A stretch of 64,000 bases of DNA, taken from assembly GCA_035504735.1 (NCBI GenBank), contig DATJRJ010000256.1, positions 61,142 through 125,141 on the forward strand, written 5' to 3'. Position 1 is the stretch's first letter. The number at the start of each line of letters is the position of its first letter. Made by a program: the position numbers and the translations under genes. Below the pieces are notes generated by a model. The model did no database searches. It worked only from the letters and a program-made list of their open reading frames with translations, and had not been told where the DNA came from. This DNA comes from JAJPIG01 sp035504735 (GTDB lineage: Bacteria > Desulfobacterota > Binatia > Binatales > Binataceae). This document shows, piece by piece, positions 18,287-25,787 of this stretch.

Positions 18287-19126
18287 GTGACCGTGACCGA
18301 CGAGCTCGAACGGGTGGCCCTGCGCGCGGCGCGCGCAGCCGGACGGATTCATCTGAAACGCGCGCAGCGCATCAGCATCTCGCGCAAGGCCTCGAATCCT
18401 GTCGACCTGGTGACCGAGGCCGATCATGAAGCCGAAGCGGCCGTGCTCGGAATCCTGCAGCGCGCCTTCCCGGCTCACGCGATGCTGGCCGAAGAGAGCG
18501 GTGCCACCGCCCATACCAGCGAACATCGATGGATTATCGATCCGCTGGACGGCACCACCAATTTCGCGCACGGCTATCCGCAATTCTGCGTTTCGATCGC
18601 CTACGAACGCCGCGGGCGCGTGCAGCTCGCGATCATCTTCGACGCACTCAAGAAGGAATGCTTCGTCGCGCGGCGCGGCAAGGGCGCGCGGCTCAACGGC
18701 CGTCCCATCCAGGTGAGCGGCACCGGCACGCTCGCCACGGCGCTGCTCGCAACCGGCTTTCCCTACGATCGGCGCGCGCGCCGACGCTTCTATCTCTCGT
18801 TCTGGGAGGCCTTCATGATGCGCGTGCAGGGAGTGCGCCGCACCGGCTCGGCGGCGCTCGATCTGGCCTACGTCGCCTGCGGCCGAACGGACGGATTCTG
18901 GGAGTTCGGGCTGAAGCCCTGGGATATCGCGGCCGGTGCATTGATAGTCGAGGAGGCGGGCGGCCGCGTGACCAACATGGATGACACTCCGGTCGATCTG
19001 AGCCGCGGGCAAATCGTGGCGAGCAATCGCTCGCTCCATCGTGAGATGCTCGAAATGATCGCCGAAAACTGGCCGGAGGCGGAACGGCGTCAGCGCGAAA
19101 TTGAGACCGAGGCGCGCTCAGCATAA
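18287..19126 (+). CDS. Inositol monophosphatase family protein
   Basis: Mg2+-dependent phosphatase of the IMPase/SuhB fold. The 279-residue protein shows the three metal-site motifs: LAEESG (Glu), WIIDPLDGTTNFAHG (two Asp) and WDIAAGALIVEEAGG (Asp). It also has the VTEADHEAE segment. Substrate could be inositol phosphate, another sugar phosphate or a nucleotide. The start is uncertain: GTG at 18287 and GTG at 18293 both give normal N-termini, and neither has a strong ribosome-binding site. A tRNA gene follows about 80 bases downstream. Confidence 0.88.
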   Translation: MTVTDELERVALRAARAAGRIHLKRAQRISISRKASNPVDLVTEADHEAEAAVLGILQRAFPAHAMLAEESGATAHTSEHRWIIDPLDGTTNFAHGYPQFCVSIAYERRGRVQLAIIFDALKKECFVARRGKGARLNGRPIQVSGTGTLATALLATGFPYDRRARRRFYLSFWEAFMMRVQGVRRTGSAALDLAYVACGRTDGFWEFGLKPWDIAAGALIVEEAGGRVTNMDDTPVDLSRGQIVASNRSLHREMLEMIAENWPEAERRQREIETEARSA

Positions 19127-19205
19127 TCGCGGCGGCCGTCTGCGAGCGGCGGCACTTGTGCCTCGCGCCGGGGCTCGTATACTCGTGGGGATTGCTCGCC
19201 CGCCA

Positions 19206-19280
19206 GCCCCGGTAGTGAAAAGGACATCACGGAGGTCTCCGGAACCTCAAGTCCGGGTTCGATTCCCGGCCGGGGCACCA
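19206..19280 (+). tRNA. tRNA-Arg, anticodon CCG
   Basis: A 75-base cloverleaf can be folded by eye. The acceptor stem is GCCCCGG/CCGGGGC (7 bp) and the D stem GTGA/TCAC. The anticodon stem is GAGGT/ACCTC with loop CTCCGGA, giving anticodon CCG for codon CGG. The T stem is CCGGG/CCCGG with loop TTCGATT. The variable loop is four bases and CCA is encoded. All stems pair without mismatch. Confidence 0.95.
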
Positions 19281-19380
19281 TGCAGGCGCTGCATACTGGA
19301 TGTCAGCTGCGTTTCAAGCCATAGCGCCAGGCGATGGCTTCGAGTTCGACCCGGACAGCGTCCTCGACTGCAATCACGGG

Positions 19381-19409
19381 CCTTGCCTGCATTTCAAAAG
19401 CAGGCAAGG
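19381..19409. repeat. Perfect 10-bp inverted repeat downstream of tRNA-Arg
   Basis: CCTTGCCTGC and GCAGGCAAGG form a perfect ten-base stem with a nine-base loop. No T-run follows, so it is not a classic terminator, though it lies between the plus-strand tRNA and the end of the minus-strand ampG gene and could act as one in either direction. The rest of the 210-base gap holds nothing I recognise. Confidence 0.55.
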
Positions 19410-19490
19410 TCGAGCAGAACTCCTGAGTTGATCTCATCGGAAGGGCAGTCGCGGTCCTGCGTTGCAAGCACAATTTCTGCTTTCAAAAAG

Positions 19491-20819
19491 TCAATTCTTA
19501 GCCGGTCTGTCGATTCGAGGACCGCGGCGCGCGATCCAGACTAACAACATCAGCGCCGGAGCGGTCGCGATGGTGGTGAGCAGGAAAAACCGGACCCATC
19601 CAAGCCGTTCGGCCAACACCCCGCCCGACGACGCAATCAGCGTGCGCCCGACGGCGGCCAATGACGACAGCAGCGCATACTGGGTCGCAGTGAAGGCCGG
19701 CGAGCAGAGACCCGAAAGATAGGCGACCAATGCGGCGCCGGCCATCGCACCAGTCAGATTTTCAGCGGCGACGCAGAGTGCGAGATAATCGAGACGATGG
19801 CCGCCCACCGCTTGCAGCACATAGAACAAATTGCCGGCCGATTGCAGCAGACCGCACAGCAGCAGAGCCCGCAATACCCCGAGCCGGGCTGTGACGATGC
19901 CGCCGGCCAGCGCTCCGGCCACGGTCGCGAAGAATCCGACCAGCTTGGAAACTGCCGCGATCTGGTCGAGCGAGAAGCCCAGCGAAACGTACAGCGGCAT
20001 CGCCATCACGCCCGCCATCGCCTCTCCCAGCTTGTAGCCGAGTACGAAAAGCAGGATCACCGGCCACAACGGTCGATGCATGAAATCTGCGAACGGCCCG
20101 GTCACCGCGGTAACGAGCCATTGGCGAATCGCGTCCCATCCGCGGGTCTCAGACGATATCATAGCCTCGGCCGGGCGTGGTGGCTCGGGACCGAACAGAA
20201 ATACGAGCATTCCGGGCATCAGCAGCACCGCCATCGTGGCGTATGCCGCGAACCAGCCGGCGCGCGCGGCGATCATCAGGGCTCCGGCCCCCGCCACCAA
20301 CATCGCGATTCGGTAGCCGGCCTGGATCATGCCGGCGCCGGGTCCCTGTTCCTCGGGCGCCAGTATCTCGACGCGATAGGCGTCGATCACGACGTCCTGG
20401 CTGGCGGAAAGAAAGGCAACCAGCAGCGCCAGCGCCGCCATCCGGGCCAGATGGCCCGGCGGATTGCACCAGCCGAGAGCGACGGTGGCAGCAATCAGCG
20501 CTATCTGGATCGTAATTCCCCAGCCGCGACGCCGCCCCAGCGGAATCGGCGGCGGAAGGCGATCGATCAGCGGTGACCACAGGAACTTGAAGGCGTAGGG
20601 CGTACCGACCAGGGCGAAGGCGCCGATCGCGGCACGTGTCACTCCGGTGGTGGCAAGCCACGCCGAGAGCGTTGAAAAAGTCAGGAGCAACGGTAATCCG
20701 CTGGCGAAGCCGAGCGCTAGAATCAGCATCACACGCCGATCGGTATAAACGGCCAGCGCGCGCCGCCATCCGCTCACATGCGGCTCCTGCGTATCAGGCG
20801 ATGGTTCTGTCACGTCCAT
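19491..20819 (-). CDS. ampG: AmpG-family muropeptide permease
   Basis: AmpG imports anhydro-muropeptides released during wall turnover for recycling. The 442-residue MFS protein has the family pattern ASGLPLLLTFSTLSAWL at helix 1, GTPYAFKFLWSPLIDR in the 2-3 region, and ASQDVVIDAYRVEIL in helix 5. This pattern distinguishes AmpG from other MFS proteins. No recycling enzyme (AmpD, NagZ, MurU) is adjacent. It is divergent from the cupin pair, with 221 bases between them that hold a hairpin near the cupin start and nothing else recognised. Confidence 0.87.
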   Translation of the reverse strand: MDVTEPSPDTQEPHVSGWRRALAVYTDRRVMLILALGFASGLPLLLTFSTLSAWLATTGVTRAAIGAFALVGTPYAFKFLWSPLIDRLPPPIPLGRRRGWGITIQIALIAATVALGWCNPPGHLARMAALALLVAFLSASQDVVIDAYRVEILAPEEQGPGAGMIQAGYRIAMLVAGAGALMIAARAGWFAAYATMAVLLMPGMLVFLFGPEPPRPAEAMISSETRGWDAIRQWLVTAVTGPFADFMHRPLWPVILLFVLGYKLGEAMAGVMAMPLYVSLGFSLDQIAAVSKLVGFFATVAGALAGGIVTARLGVLRALLLCGLLQSAGNLFYVLQAVGGHRLDYLALCVAAENLTGAMAGAALVAYLSGLCSPAFTATQYALLSSLAAVGRTLIASSGGVLAERLGWVRFFLLTTIATAPALMLLVWIARRGPRIDRPAKN

Positions 20820-21003
20820 CCGATACGGCGGCGCAATGATTCCATTTGGCGTGAACGGGTCATAGTCGTGGTCGCGCGATTCGGGTCATCTTATATAAAT
20901 CGACAACCCGAGGGCTCAAATTCGAGAACTAAGTATCCACCGACCGTTTGTAGCGCAGGCCTCATTTCCGATAAGCGTGATATGGAACTTGTGATCAGCT
21001 GGT

Positions 21004-21024
21004 TGCCTGGGGTTTGCTCAGGCA
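21004..21024 (+). other. Hairpin just upstream of cupin ribosome-binding site
   Basis: TGCCTG and CAGGCA form a six-base stem with a nine-base loop, ending two bases before the AAGGAGG of the first cupin gene. It might modulate translation, but it may be chance. Confidence 0.3.
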
Positions 21025-21040
21025 GCAAGGAGGACTGCGC

Positions 21041-21778
21041 ATGGCGACCAATGGCGCCAAGATCGGCTTCAAGCACGTTCCCCACCGGCCGGTGGCGAAT
21101 CGCGAGCCGGTCAAGGTCGACGTCTTCGAACTCGTGATTCGGAACCTCGGACTCCTGCAGTTGAATCCGATTTTCCCCTACCTGCACGATGGTGCGATCG
21201 TGCCCTGCATGACCAACACGACTGGCGTGAAGGACGTAACTCCATGGCACTTTTTTCACGCCAACGACGTCAAGGAAACCATCTTGTGCATGGTCGAGAA
21301 CGGCGGTGCGATGAAGACCGGCATGATCATGGTGGCGGGCGATACGCATGGTGTCGGCCCGTTTCTTAGGGATCCCCACGACCCTTCGAACTATTACGTC
21401 GGTCTCATCACGATCCGGATGCGGCCTGAGCCGGAGCAGATGGAGGGCATCGTTCTACGTTGTCCAAAGTGCAACGCGATCGTCTATGAGCGGCATTTCA
21501 ACGTCAAGCAGGGTCCGCAGCGCAAATACTATCCGGAGTTTCACGCGCTGCGTTACTACCTGGAATGCTTCAGGGAGTTCAACGGCTCGGCAGAAAAGCG
21601 CACCTGCAGCAAATGTGGAACCGTTCGCTCTCCTGAGGTGGCGAGCGAAGATTTTGGATACGTTCAGTACGCGCGCAACATCGAGGTGGCCAATCGCGGA
21701 CGCGAGAGCTTCGAGGAAATGGCCGCCACCCTCAACCCCGAAGCCGGCGCGCGCCCCGACGATCAGCGCCCAAGCTAG
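21041..21778 (+). CDS. 3-hydroxyanthranilate-dioxygenase-like cupin with intact iron site
   Basis: The 245-residue protein resembles bacterial 3-hydroxyanthranilate 3,4-dioxygenase (HAAO): a cupin domain followed by a rubredoxin-like site. His73 and Glu79 in FHANDVKE reproduce the HAAO H-x5-E motif. His113 in DPHDPSNYYVGLI fits the third ligand. Cys141, Cys144, Cys189 and Cys192 (CPKC, CSKC) form the second metal site. Residues that bind the HAAO substrate seem changed (Arg to Asn117, Glu to Ile125 in my manual alignment), so another substrate is likely. The ATG has AAGGAGG at seven bases. The next gene, a relative without iron ligands, follows after 12 bases. Confidence 0.75.
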   Translation: MATNGAKIGFKHVPHRPVANREPVKVDVFELVIRNLGLLQLNPIFPYLHDGAIVPCMTNTTGVKDVTPWHFFHANDVKETILCMVENGGAMKTGMIMVAGDTHGVGPFLRDPHDPSNYYVGLITIRMRPEPEQMEGIVLRCPKCNAIVYERHFNVKQGPQRKYYPEFHALRYYLECFREFNGSAEKRTCSKCGTVRSPEVASEDFGYVQYARNIEVANRGRESFEEMAATLNPEAGARPDDQRPS

Positions 21779-21790
21779 CGGAGAATAGCC

Positions 21791-22363
21791 GTGGAACGAA
21801 GGAAAGCCACCAACATCTATGCGGCTGCCAGCGGCTGCCTCGGCTCGCACGACGATTTCCCGATCATGCCGAAAGGCACCGATCCGATGTCTTGTGTCAG
21901 CCGCAACCGCGTCCCGCAACCGTTCTTCCTCATCAGCGAGCATGACCAGGTGCTGCTGCTGTTCTCCGGCCATTCCAGGGTCGAGCTGCCGGGCTCAGTG
22001 CCGAAGGAAACTCAGCTCAAGGCGGGCGAGGCGCTCTACATCCCTGCCGGCCAGCCGAGCCGTATCGTTCCGCTCGCCGAATCGGTCCAATTGAAATGGC
22101 GCGGCGAGCCCGGTGGATGGGAGGCGGCGGTTTGGTACTGTCCGCGCTGCCATAGCGAAGTCTTCATCAAGGAGTTCAACACTGCGGAACAATTGCCACA
22201 GGAATGCTATTGGCAGGCCTGTCAGGAGTTCAACGCCGACGCCAGCGTGCGAACCTGCGCAACTTGCGGCGCGGTCTGCGATCAGGCCGACCTAAGCGAT
22301 ATCCGATGGCCCGAAGTGGCGCAGGATATCAACGCGCAAGGCTCCGACGGCGACTCGGCCTGA
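21791..22363 (+). CDS. HAAO-like cupin lacking the iron ligands
   Basis: A 190-residue relative of the preceding protein, with the same order of cupin domain then CPRC...CATC (Cys117, 120, 156, 159). Aligned on PFFLISEHDQVLLLF, the three iron ligands are replaced: His by Leu47, Glu by Gln53, and the third His by Gly87 (IPAGQPSR). It is therefore unlikely to bind catalytic iron. The rubredoxin-like cysteines are kept, which argues against decay. I infer a non-catalytic partner of the upstream protein, possibly in a heteromeric dioxygenase. The GTG start is preceded by GGAG. No close named family is known to me. Confidence 0.7.
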   Translation: MERRKATNIYAAASGCLGSHDDFPIMPKGTDPMSCVSRNRVPQPFFLISEHDQVLLLFSGHSRVELPGSVPKETQLKAGEALYIPAGQPSRIVPLAESVQLKWRGEPGGWEAAVWYCPRCHSEVFIKEFNTAEQLPQECYWQACQEFNADASVRTCATCGAVCDQADLSDIRWPEVAQDINAQGSDGDSA

Positions 22364-22381
22364 TCCGCAAAATCTTAGGCT

Positions 22382-22403
22382 CGCGATAGCGCCGCTATTC
22401 GCG
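22382..22403 (+). terminator. Hairpin after the cupin pair
   Basis: CGCGATAGC and GCTATTCGCG pair over nine bases with one bulged A and a three-base loop, 18 bases after the stop of the second cupin gene. Only a short T stretch follows, so it is a weak terminator or a stabilising 3' structure before the transporter gene. Confidence 0.35.
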
Positions 22404-22472
22404 GCGCGTTTACTTCCTACAGACCTGCGAACTTGCAGCTCGCGGGATTGGTAGGCCCCTCCACATAGATCG

Positions 22473-23927
22473 ATGTCATCTCATCCTGCTTCAGGCCAGA
22501 ACACGTTCCAAACCCTGATTCCCGCTCGCCTCGATCGGCTGCCATGGGTGCGCTTTCATTGGCTGCTGGTCATCGGACTCGGTATCACCTGGGTTCTCGA
22601 CGGGCTCGAAATCACGATGATGGGCGCCGTGAGCGCCGTCCTGCAGCGGTCCGATGTGCTTGGCTTTACGGCGGCGCAGGTCGGCTTCATCAGCTCGTGC
22701 TACCTGGCCGGTGCCGTGATCGGTTCGCTGGTCTTCGGTTATCTGACGGATCGATTCGGACGTCGCCTGTTCTTCTTCCTGAGCCTCTCAATCTATCTCG
22801 CCGGCGTCGGACTGACCGCGATCTCGTGGAGCCTGGCGAGCTTCGCGGCGTTTCGCTTTATAACCGGCGCTGGAATCGGCGGCGAATACGCGGCGGTCAA
22901 CTCGGCGATCGATGAACTCATCCCGGCGCGCCTGCGCGGCCGGGTCGATTTGATGGTGAACGGTAGCTTCTGGCTGGGCGCCGCCGCCGGCTCGGCGTCG
23001 ACGATAATCATCCTGAATCCGCACCTGTTCGCGCCCAACCTGGGTTGGCGGCTAGGTTTCGGCATCGGCGCGCTTCTGGGGATGGCGATTCTCCCGCTCC
23101 GGCATTTCATTCCCGAAAGCCCGCGCTGGCTGCTGACCCACGGACGGCGCGAGGAGGCGGAAGAGACCGTCGCGCAAATCGAGCGGACCGTAGCGAGTGA
23201 GACCAGCCAGCGGCTCGCGGATTCATCGCACGAGGAATCGCTCACCGTCCACATCCGGCATCATTTCGGGCTCAGCGAGATTCTGCGGCCGCTGGTAACC
23301 GACTACTGGCGGCGGTCGTTACTTGCGGCGGTGTTGATGATCGCGCAGGCCTTCGTCTATAACGCGATCTTTTTCACTTACGCGCTGGTATTGAATCGAT
23401 TCTACGGCGTGCCTGCGGACACCACCGGGCTTTACCTGTTTCCGTTTGCGATCGGGAACCTGCTCGGACCGATTGTGCTCGGACCGTTCTTCGATACCGT
23501 CGGGCGGCGCGCCATGATCGCCGCAACCTACGCTCTCGCCGCGTTCATCCTGCTCGGCACCGGATGGCTATTTGCGCACGGCATGCTCTCCAGCGCCTCG
23601 CAAACGCTGCTCTGGACGGTGATGTTCTTCTTTGCTTCGGCGGCGGCCAGCTCCGCCTACCTCACGGTGAGCGAAATCTTTCCGCTGGAGATACGCGCGC
23701 TGGCGATCGCGATTTTCTATTCCGCCGGCACCGCCGTGGGTGGTATCGCGGCCCCATGGCTGTTCGGCAGACTCATCGATACCGGCTCGAGATTCGAACT
23801 TTTCTACGGCTACGTTTTGGCCGGGACCTTGATGCTGGCCGCCGCGATAATCGAACTTAACTTCGGCATCGCCGCCGAGCGTGAGAGCCTCGAGAAGATC
23901 GCCGCGCCATTATCGTCGGCCACCTGA
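22473..23927 (+). CDS. MFS transporter (metabolite:H+ symporter type)
   Basis: The 484-residue protein has about twelve membrane helices and strong sugar/aromatic-acid-porter features. These include WVLDGLEITMMG in helix 1 with an Asp as in aromatic acid:H+ symporters, GYLTDRFGRR between helices 2 and 3, ITGAGIGGEYAAVNSAIDE in helix 4-5, and PESPRWLL after helix 6. It follows the cupin pair on the same strand after 109 bases, which suggests that it imports the substrate of that putative dioxygenase. Substrate identity is unknown. Confidence 0.85.
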   Translation: MSSHPASGQNTFQTLIPARLDRLPWVRFHWLLVIGLGITWVLDGLEITMMGAVSAVLQRSDVLGFTAAQVGFISSCYLAGAVIGSLVFGYLTDRFGRRLFFFLSLSIYLAGVGLTAISWSLASFAAFRFITGAGIGGEYAAVNSAIDELIPARLRGRVDLMVNGSFWLGAAAGSASTIIILNPHLFAPNLGWRLGFGIGALLGMAILPLRHFIPESPRWLLTHGRREEAEETVAQIERTVASETSQRLADSSHEESLTVHIRHHFGLSEILRPLVTDYWRRSLLAAVLMIAQAFVYNAIFFTYALVLNRFYGVPADTTGLYLFPFAIGNLLGPIVLGPFFDTVGRRAMIAATYALAAFILLGTGWLFAHGMLSSASQTLLWTVMFFFASAAASSAYLTVSEIFPLEIRALAIAIFYSAGTAVGGIAAPWLFGRLIDTGSRFELFYGYVLAGTLMLAAAIIELNFGIAAERESLEKIAAPLSSAT

Positions 23928-23970
23928 TGATTGCATCGACCTGACTGAGGACTATTGATACTTAATGAGG

Positions 23971-23996
23971 ATTAGATTCATCTAACCTAATCTAAT
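23971..23996. repeat. AT-rich inverted repeat upstream of pilin gene
   Basis: ATTAGATT and AATCTAAT form a perfect eight-base inverted repeat with a ten-base gap, with a shorter TTAGA/TCTAA repeat nested inside. The surrounding 200 bases are strikingly AT-rich for this window. It could be an operator for the pilin gene or a terminator structure for the upstream transporter gene. Confidence 0.45.
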
Positions 23997-24110
23997 TCTA
24001 TCTCTAATTGATCTTGAAAGTCATAGCAAATAATTTGACGTTTTCAATTGTTTAGAGGCCGATTCACTGCTATATCAATCTGCGGCGTCTTTAATTATGA
24101 CTGCCACGAA

Positions 24111-24116
24111 AAGGAG
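24111..24116 (+). promoter_or_regulatory. Strong Shine-Dalgarno site of the Flp-type pilin gene
   Basis: AAGGAG lies eight bases before the ATG of the 57-codon pilin gene and supports translation of this short frame. No convincing -35/-10 pair was found; a TTGACG upstream lacks a -10 at proper distance. Confidence 0.65.
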
Positions 24117-24124
24117 ATGTTTTA

Positions 24125-24298
24125 ATGACCATTTGGCTTTCTAAATTTTATGTCCGGATTCGTGAGTCCAAGTCGGGCCAGACGATGACCGAGTACGCGC
24201 TTATCCTCGCTGCGGTCGCCGTCGCTGCTCTGATTGCCTACCAGGGGCTGGGCACCAGCGTCGGTACGCTGGCTAACAACGTCGCGGGGGATCTGTAG
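24125..24298 (+). CDS. Flp/Fap-type type IVb pilin
   Basis: A 57-residue protein with a short basic leader (RIRESKSG) and the Flp processing site. Cleavage after Gly18 would give a mature protein whose fifth residue is Glu23, followed by Tyr24 (QTMTEYALI), and then one hydrophobic helix (LILAAVAVAALIAY). This is the diagnostic pattern of Flp pilins assembled by Tad machinery. A strong ribosome-binding site precedes it. No tad/cpa genes (prepilin peptidase, TadA ATPase, secretin) are in the window, so it is an orphan locus here. It is convergent with gltX. Confidence 0.85.
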   Translation: MTIWLSKFYVRIRESKSGQTMTEYALILAAVAVAALIAYQGLGTSVGTLANNVAGDL

Positions 24299-24306
24299 GA
24301 GCGGCG

Positions 24307-24340
24307 GCCTCGATCATTCAGTGAAACTGCTCTCCGAGGC
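24307..24340. terminator. Possible bidirectional terminator between pilin gene and gltX
   Basis: GCCTCG and CGAGGC pair around an inner CAGT-GAA-ACTG hairpin in the 46-base gap between two convergent genes. There is no T-run, so this is a weak call based on position and pairing. Confidence 0.3.
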
Positions 24341-24344
24341 ACGG

Positions 24345-25784
24345 TCAGTCTTGCAACCGCCGAATCGCTGCGGTTAGCCGCGCGATCGTTCGGCTTTTTC
24401 CCAGCACCGAGGCCACCTCGAAGATGCCGGGGCTGACCGTGCCGCCGGTAAGCGCGACCCGCACCGGCTGCGCAAGCTGCCCAAGCTTCATTCCGTAGCG
24501 CTCCAGCACACGCTCGAAGGCCGCCTTCACCGGCTCCTCTTCAAAGTTTTCGCCGATCGATTCGAGTTCGGCAGCGAGCATTACCAGCGCCTCGCGAATT
24601 TCGGGCTTCAGGAACTTGGCCGCGGCCTTGGGATCGATTTCGATCTGATCTATCAGATAGAAGCTCGCAAAATCGGCCAGTTCGGCGAGTGTTTTGGCGC
24701 GTTCGCGCAACGTCGCGACCACCCTTTCGAGCCATGCCGCGTCGCCCGGGATGGGAAAGCCCCGCTTTTCGATAAATGGACGCACCTCGCGCGCGAGCTG
24801 ATCGAGCGGTCGCTCTTTCATGTAATGGAAGTTCAGCCACAAGAGCTTTTCGGCGTTGAAGATGCCGGCTGATTTTCCGCATGCATCGAAATCGAAATAA
24901 GCAATCAGCTCCGCGCGCGAGAAGACCTCCTGATCGCTATGCGACCATCCCAACCGTGCCAGGTAGTTAACTAACGCCTCGGGCAAATAGCCGGCTTCGC
25001 GATAGGCGAAGACCGAGGTCGCCCCGTGCCGCTTCGAGAGCTTGGTTCCGTCCGGCCCCATCACCATCGGCAGATGCGCGTAAGCCGGCGGTTCCATCCC
25101 GAGGGCGCGGAAGATCTGCATCTGGCGGGGAGTATTCGGCAGATGGTCGTCGCCGCGCACCACGTGGGTGATACGGAAATCGGCGTCATCCAACACCGTC
25201 GCGAAGTTGTAGGTCGGCACGCCGTCGGAGCGGAAGATTATCAGGTCGTCCAGTTCCGCGTTATCGAACACCGCACGTCCCTTGACGAGGTCGTCAACCA
25301 CGGTCTCGCCTATGCTCGGCGAGCGGAAGCGAATCGTATAATTGCGCCCCGCGCGCGCATCGGGCAGTTCGATTTCTGGCGCAAAGGGCTTGGCGCGACA
25401 GCGTCCATCGTAGCCGGGCTTGCGATGCTCGCGCTCGGCCTGCTTGCGCATCGCCTCAAGCTCCGCGGCCGAGCAGTAGCAGGGATAGGCCTTGCCTTCG
25501 CGCAGTAGCTGGCGGGCTGCCTCGCGATAACGCTCGAAGCGGTTGGACTGGAAATAACCGGGGTCAGGCGGCCCCTCGTCCCAATCCATCCCGAGCCACT
25601 CGAGGCTCTCGAGTATTTCCGCGAGCGATTCCCTGGTCGATCGCCCCTGGTCCGTATCGTCGATTCTCAGGATGAAGGTACCGTGGTTATGGCGCGCGAA
25701 CAGGTAGGCAAACAGTCCCGAGCGGACATTGCCGATATGCAGCGCGCCGGTCGGACTTGGCGCATAGCGGGTGCGAACCGTCAC
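24345..25784 (-). CDS. gltX: Glutamyl-tRNA synthetase
   Basis: Charges tRNA-Glu. The 479-residue class I synthetase has the HIGH-type motif PSPTGALHIGN near the N-terminus, the KMSKS-type motif KLSKRHG, and DDHLPNTPRQMQI between them. The conserved LRIEDTD element reads LRIDDTD, a conservative change. The C-terminal anticodon-binding domain is full length. It ends a long minus-strand run and starts three bases after the guaA stop, so the two are probably co-transcribed. Whether it is a discriminating or non-discriminating enzyme cannot be told here. Confidence 0.96.
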   Translation of the reverse strand: MTVRTRYAPSPTGALHIGNVRSGLFAYLFARHNHGTFILRIDDTDQGRSTRESLAEILESLEWLGMDWDEGPPDPGYFQSNRFERYREAARQLLREGKAYPCYCSAAELEAMRKQAEREHRKPGYDGRCRAKPFAPEIELPDARAGRNYTIRFRSPSIGETVVDDLVKGRAVFDNAELDDLIIFRSDGVPTYNFATVLDDADFRITHVVRGDDHLPNTPRQMQIFRALGMEPPAYAHLPMVMGPDGTKLSKRHGATSVFAYREAGYLPEALVNYLARLGWSHSDQEVFSRAELIAYFDFDACGKSAGIFNAEKLLWLNFHYMKERPLDQLAREVRPFIEKRGFPIPGDAAWLERVVATLRERAKTLAELADFASFYLIDQIEIDPKAAAKFLKPEIREALVMLAAELESIGENFEEEPVKAAFERVLERYGMKLGQLAQPVRVALTGGTVSPGIFEVASVLGKSRTIARLTAAIRRLQD

Positions 25785-25787
25785 TGG

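Noticed and set aside
21791..22363. Second cupin as a pseudogene
   Set aside because: The frame is intact, has its own ribosome-binding site and keeps all four cysteines and the cupin core; only the iron ligands are changed.
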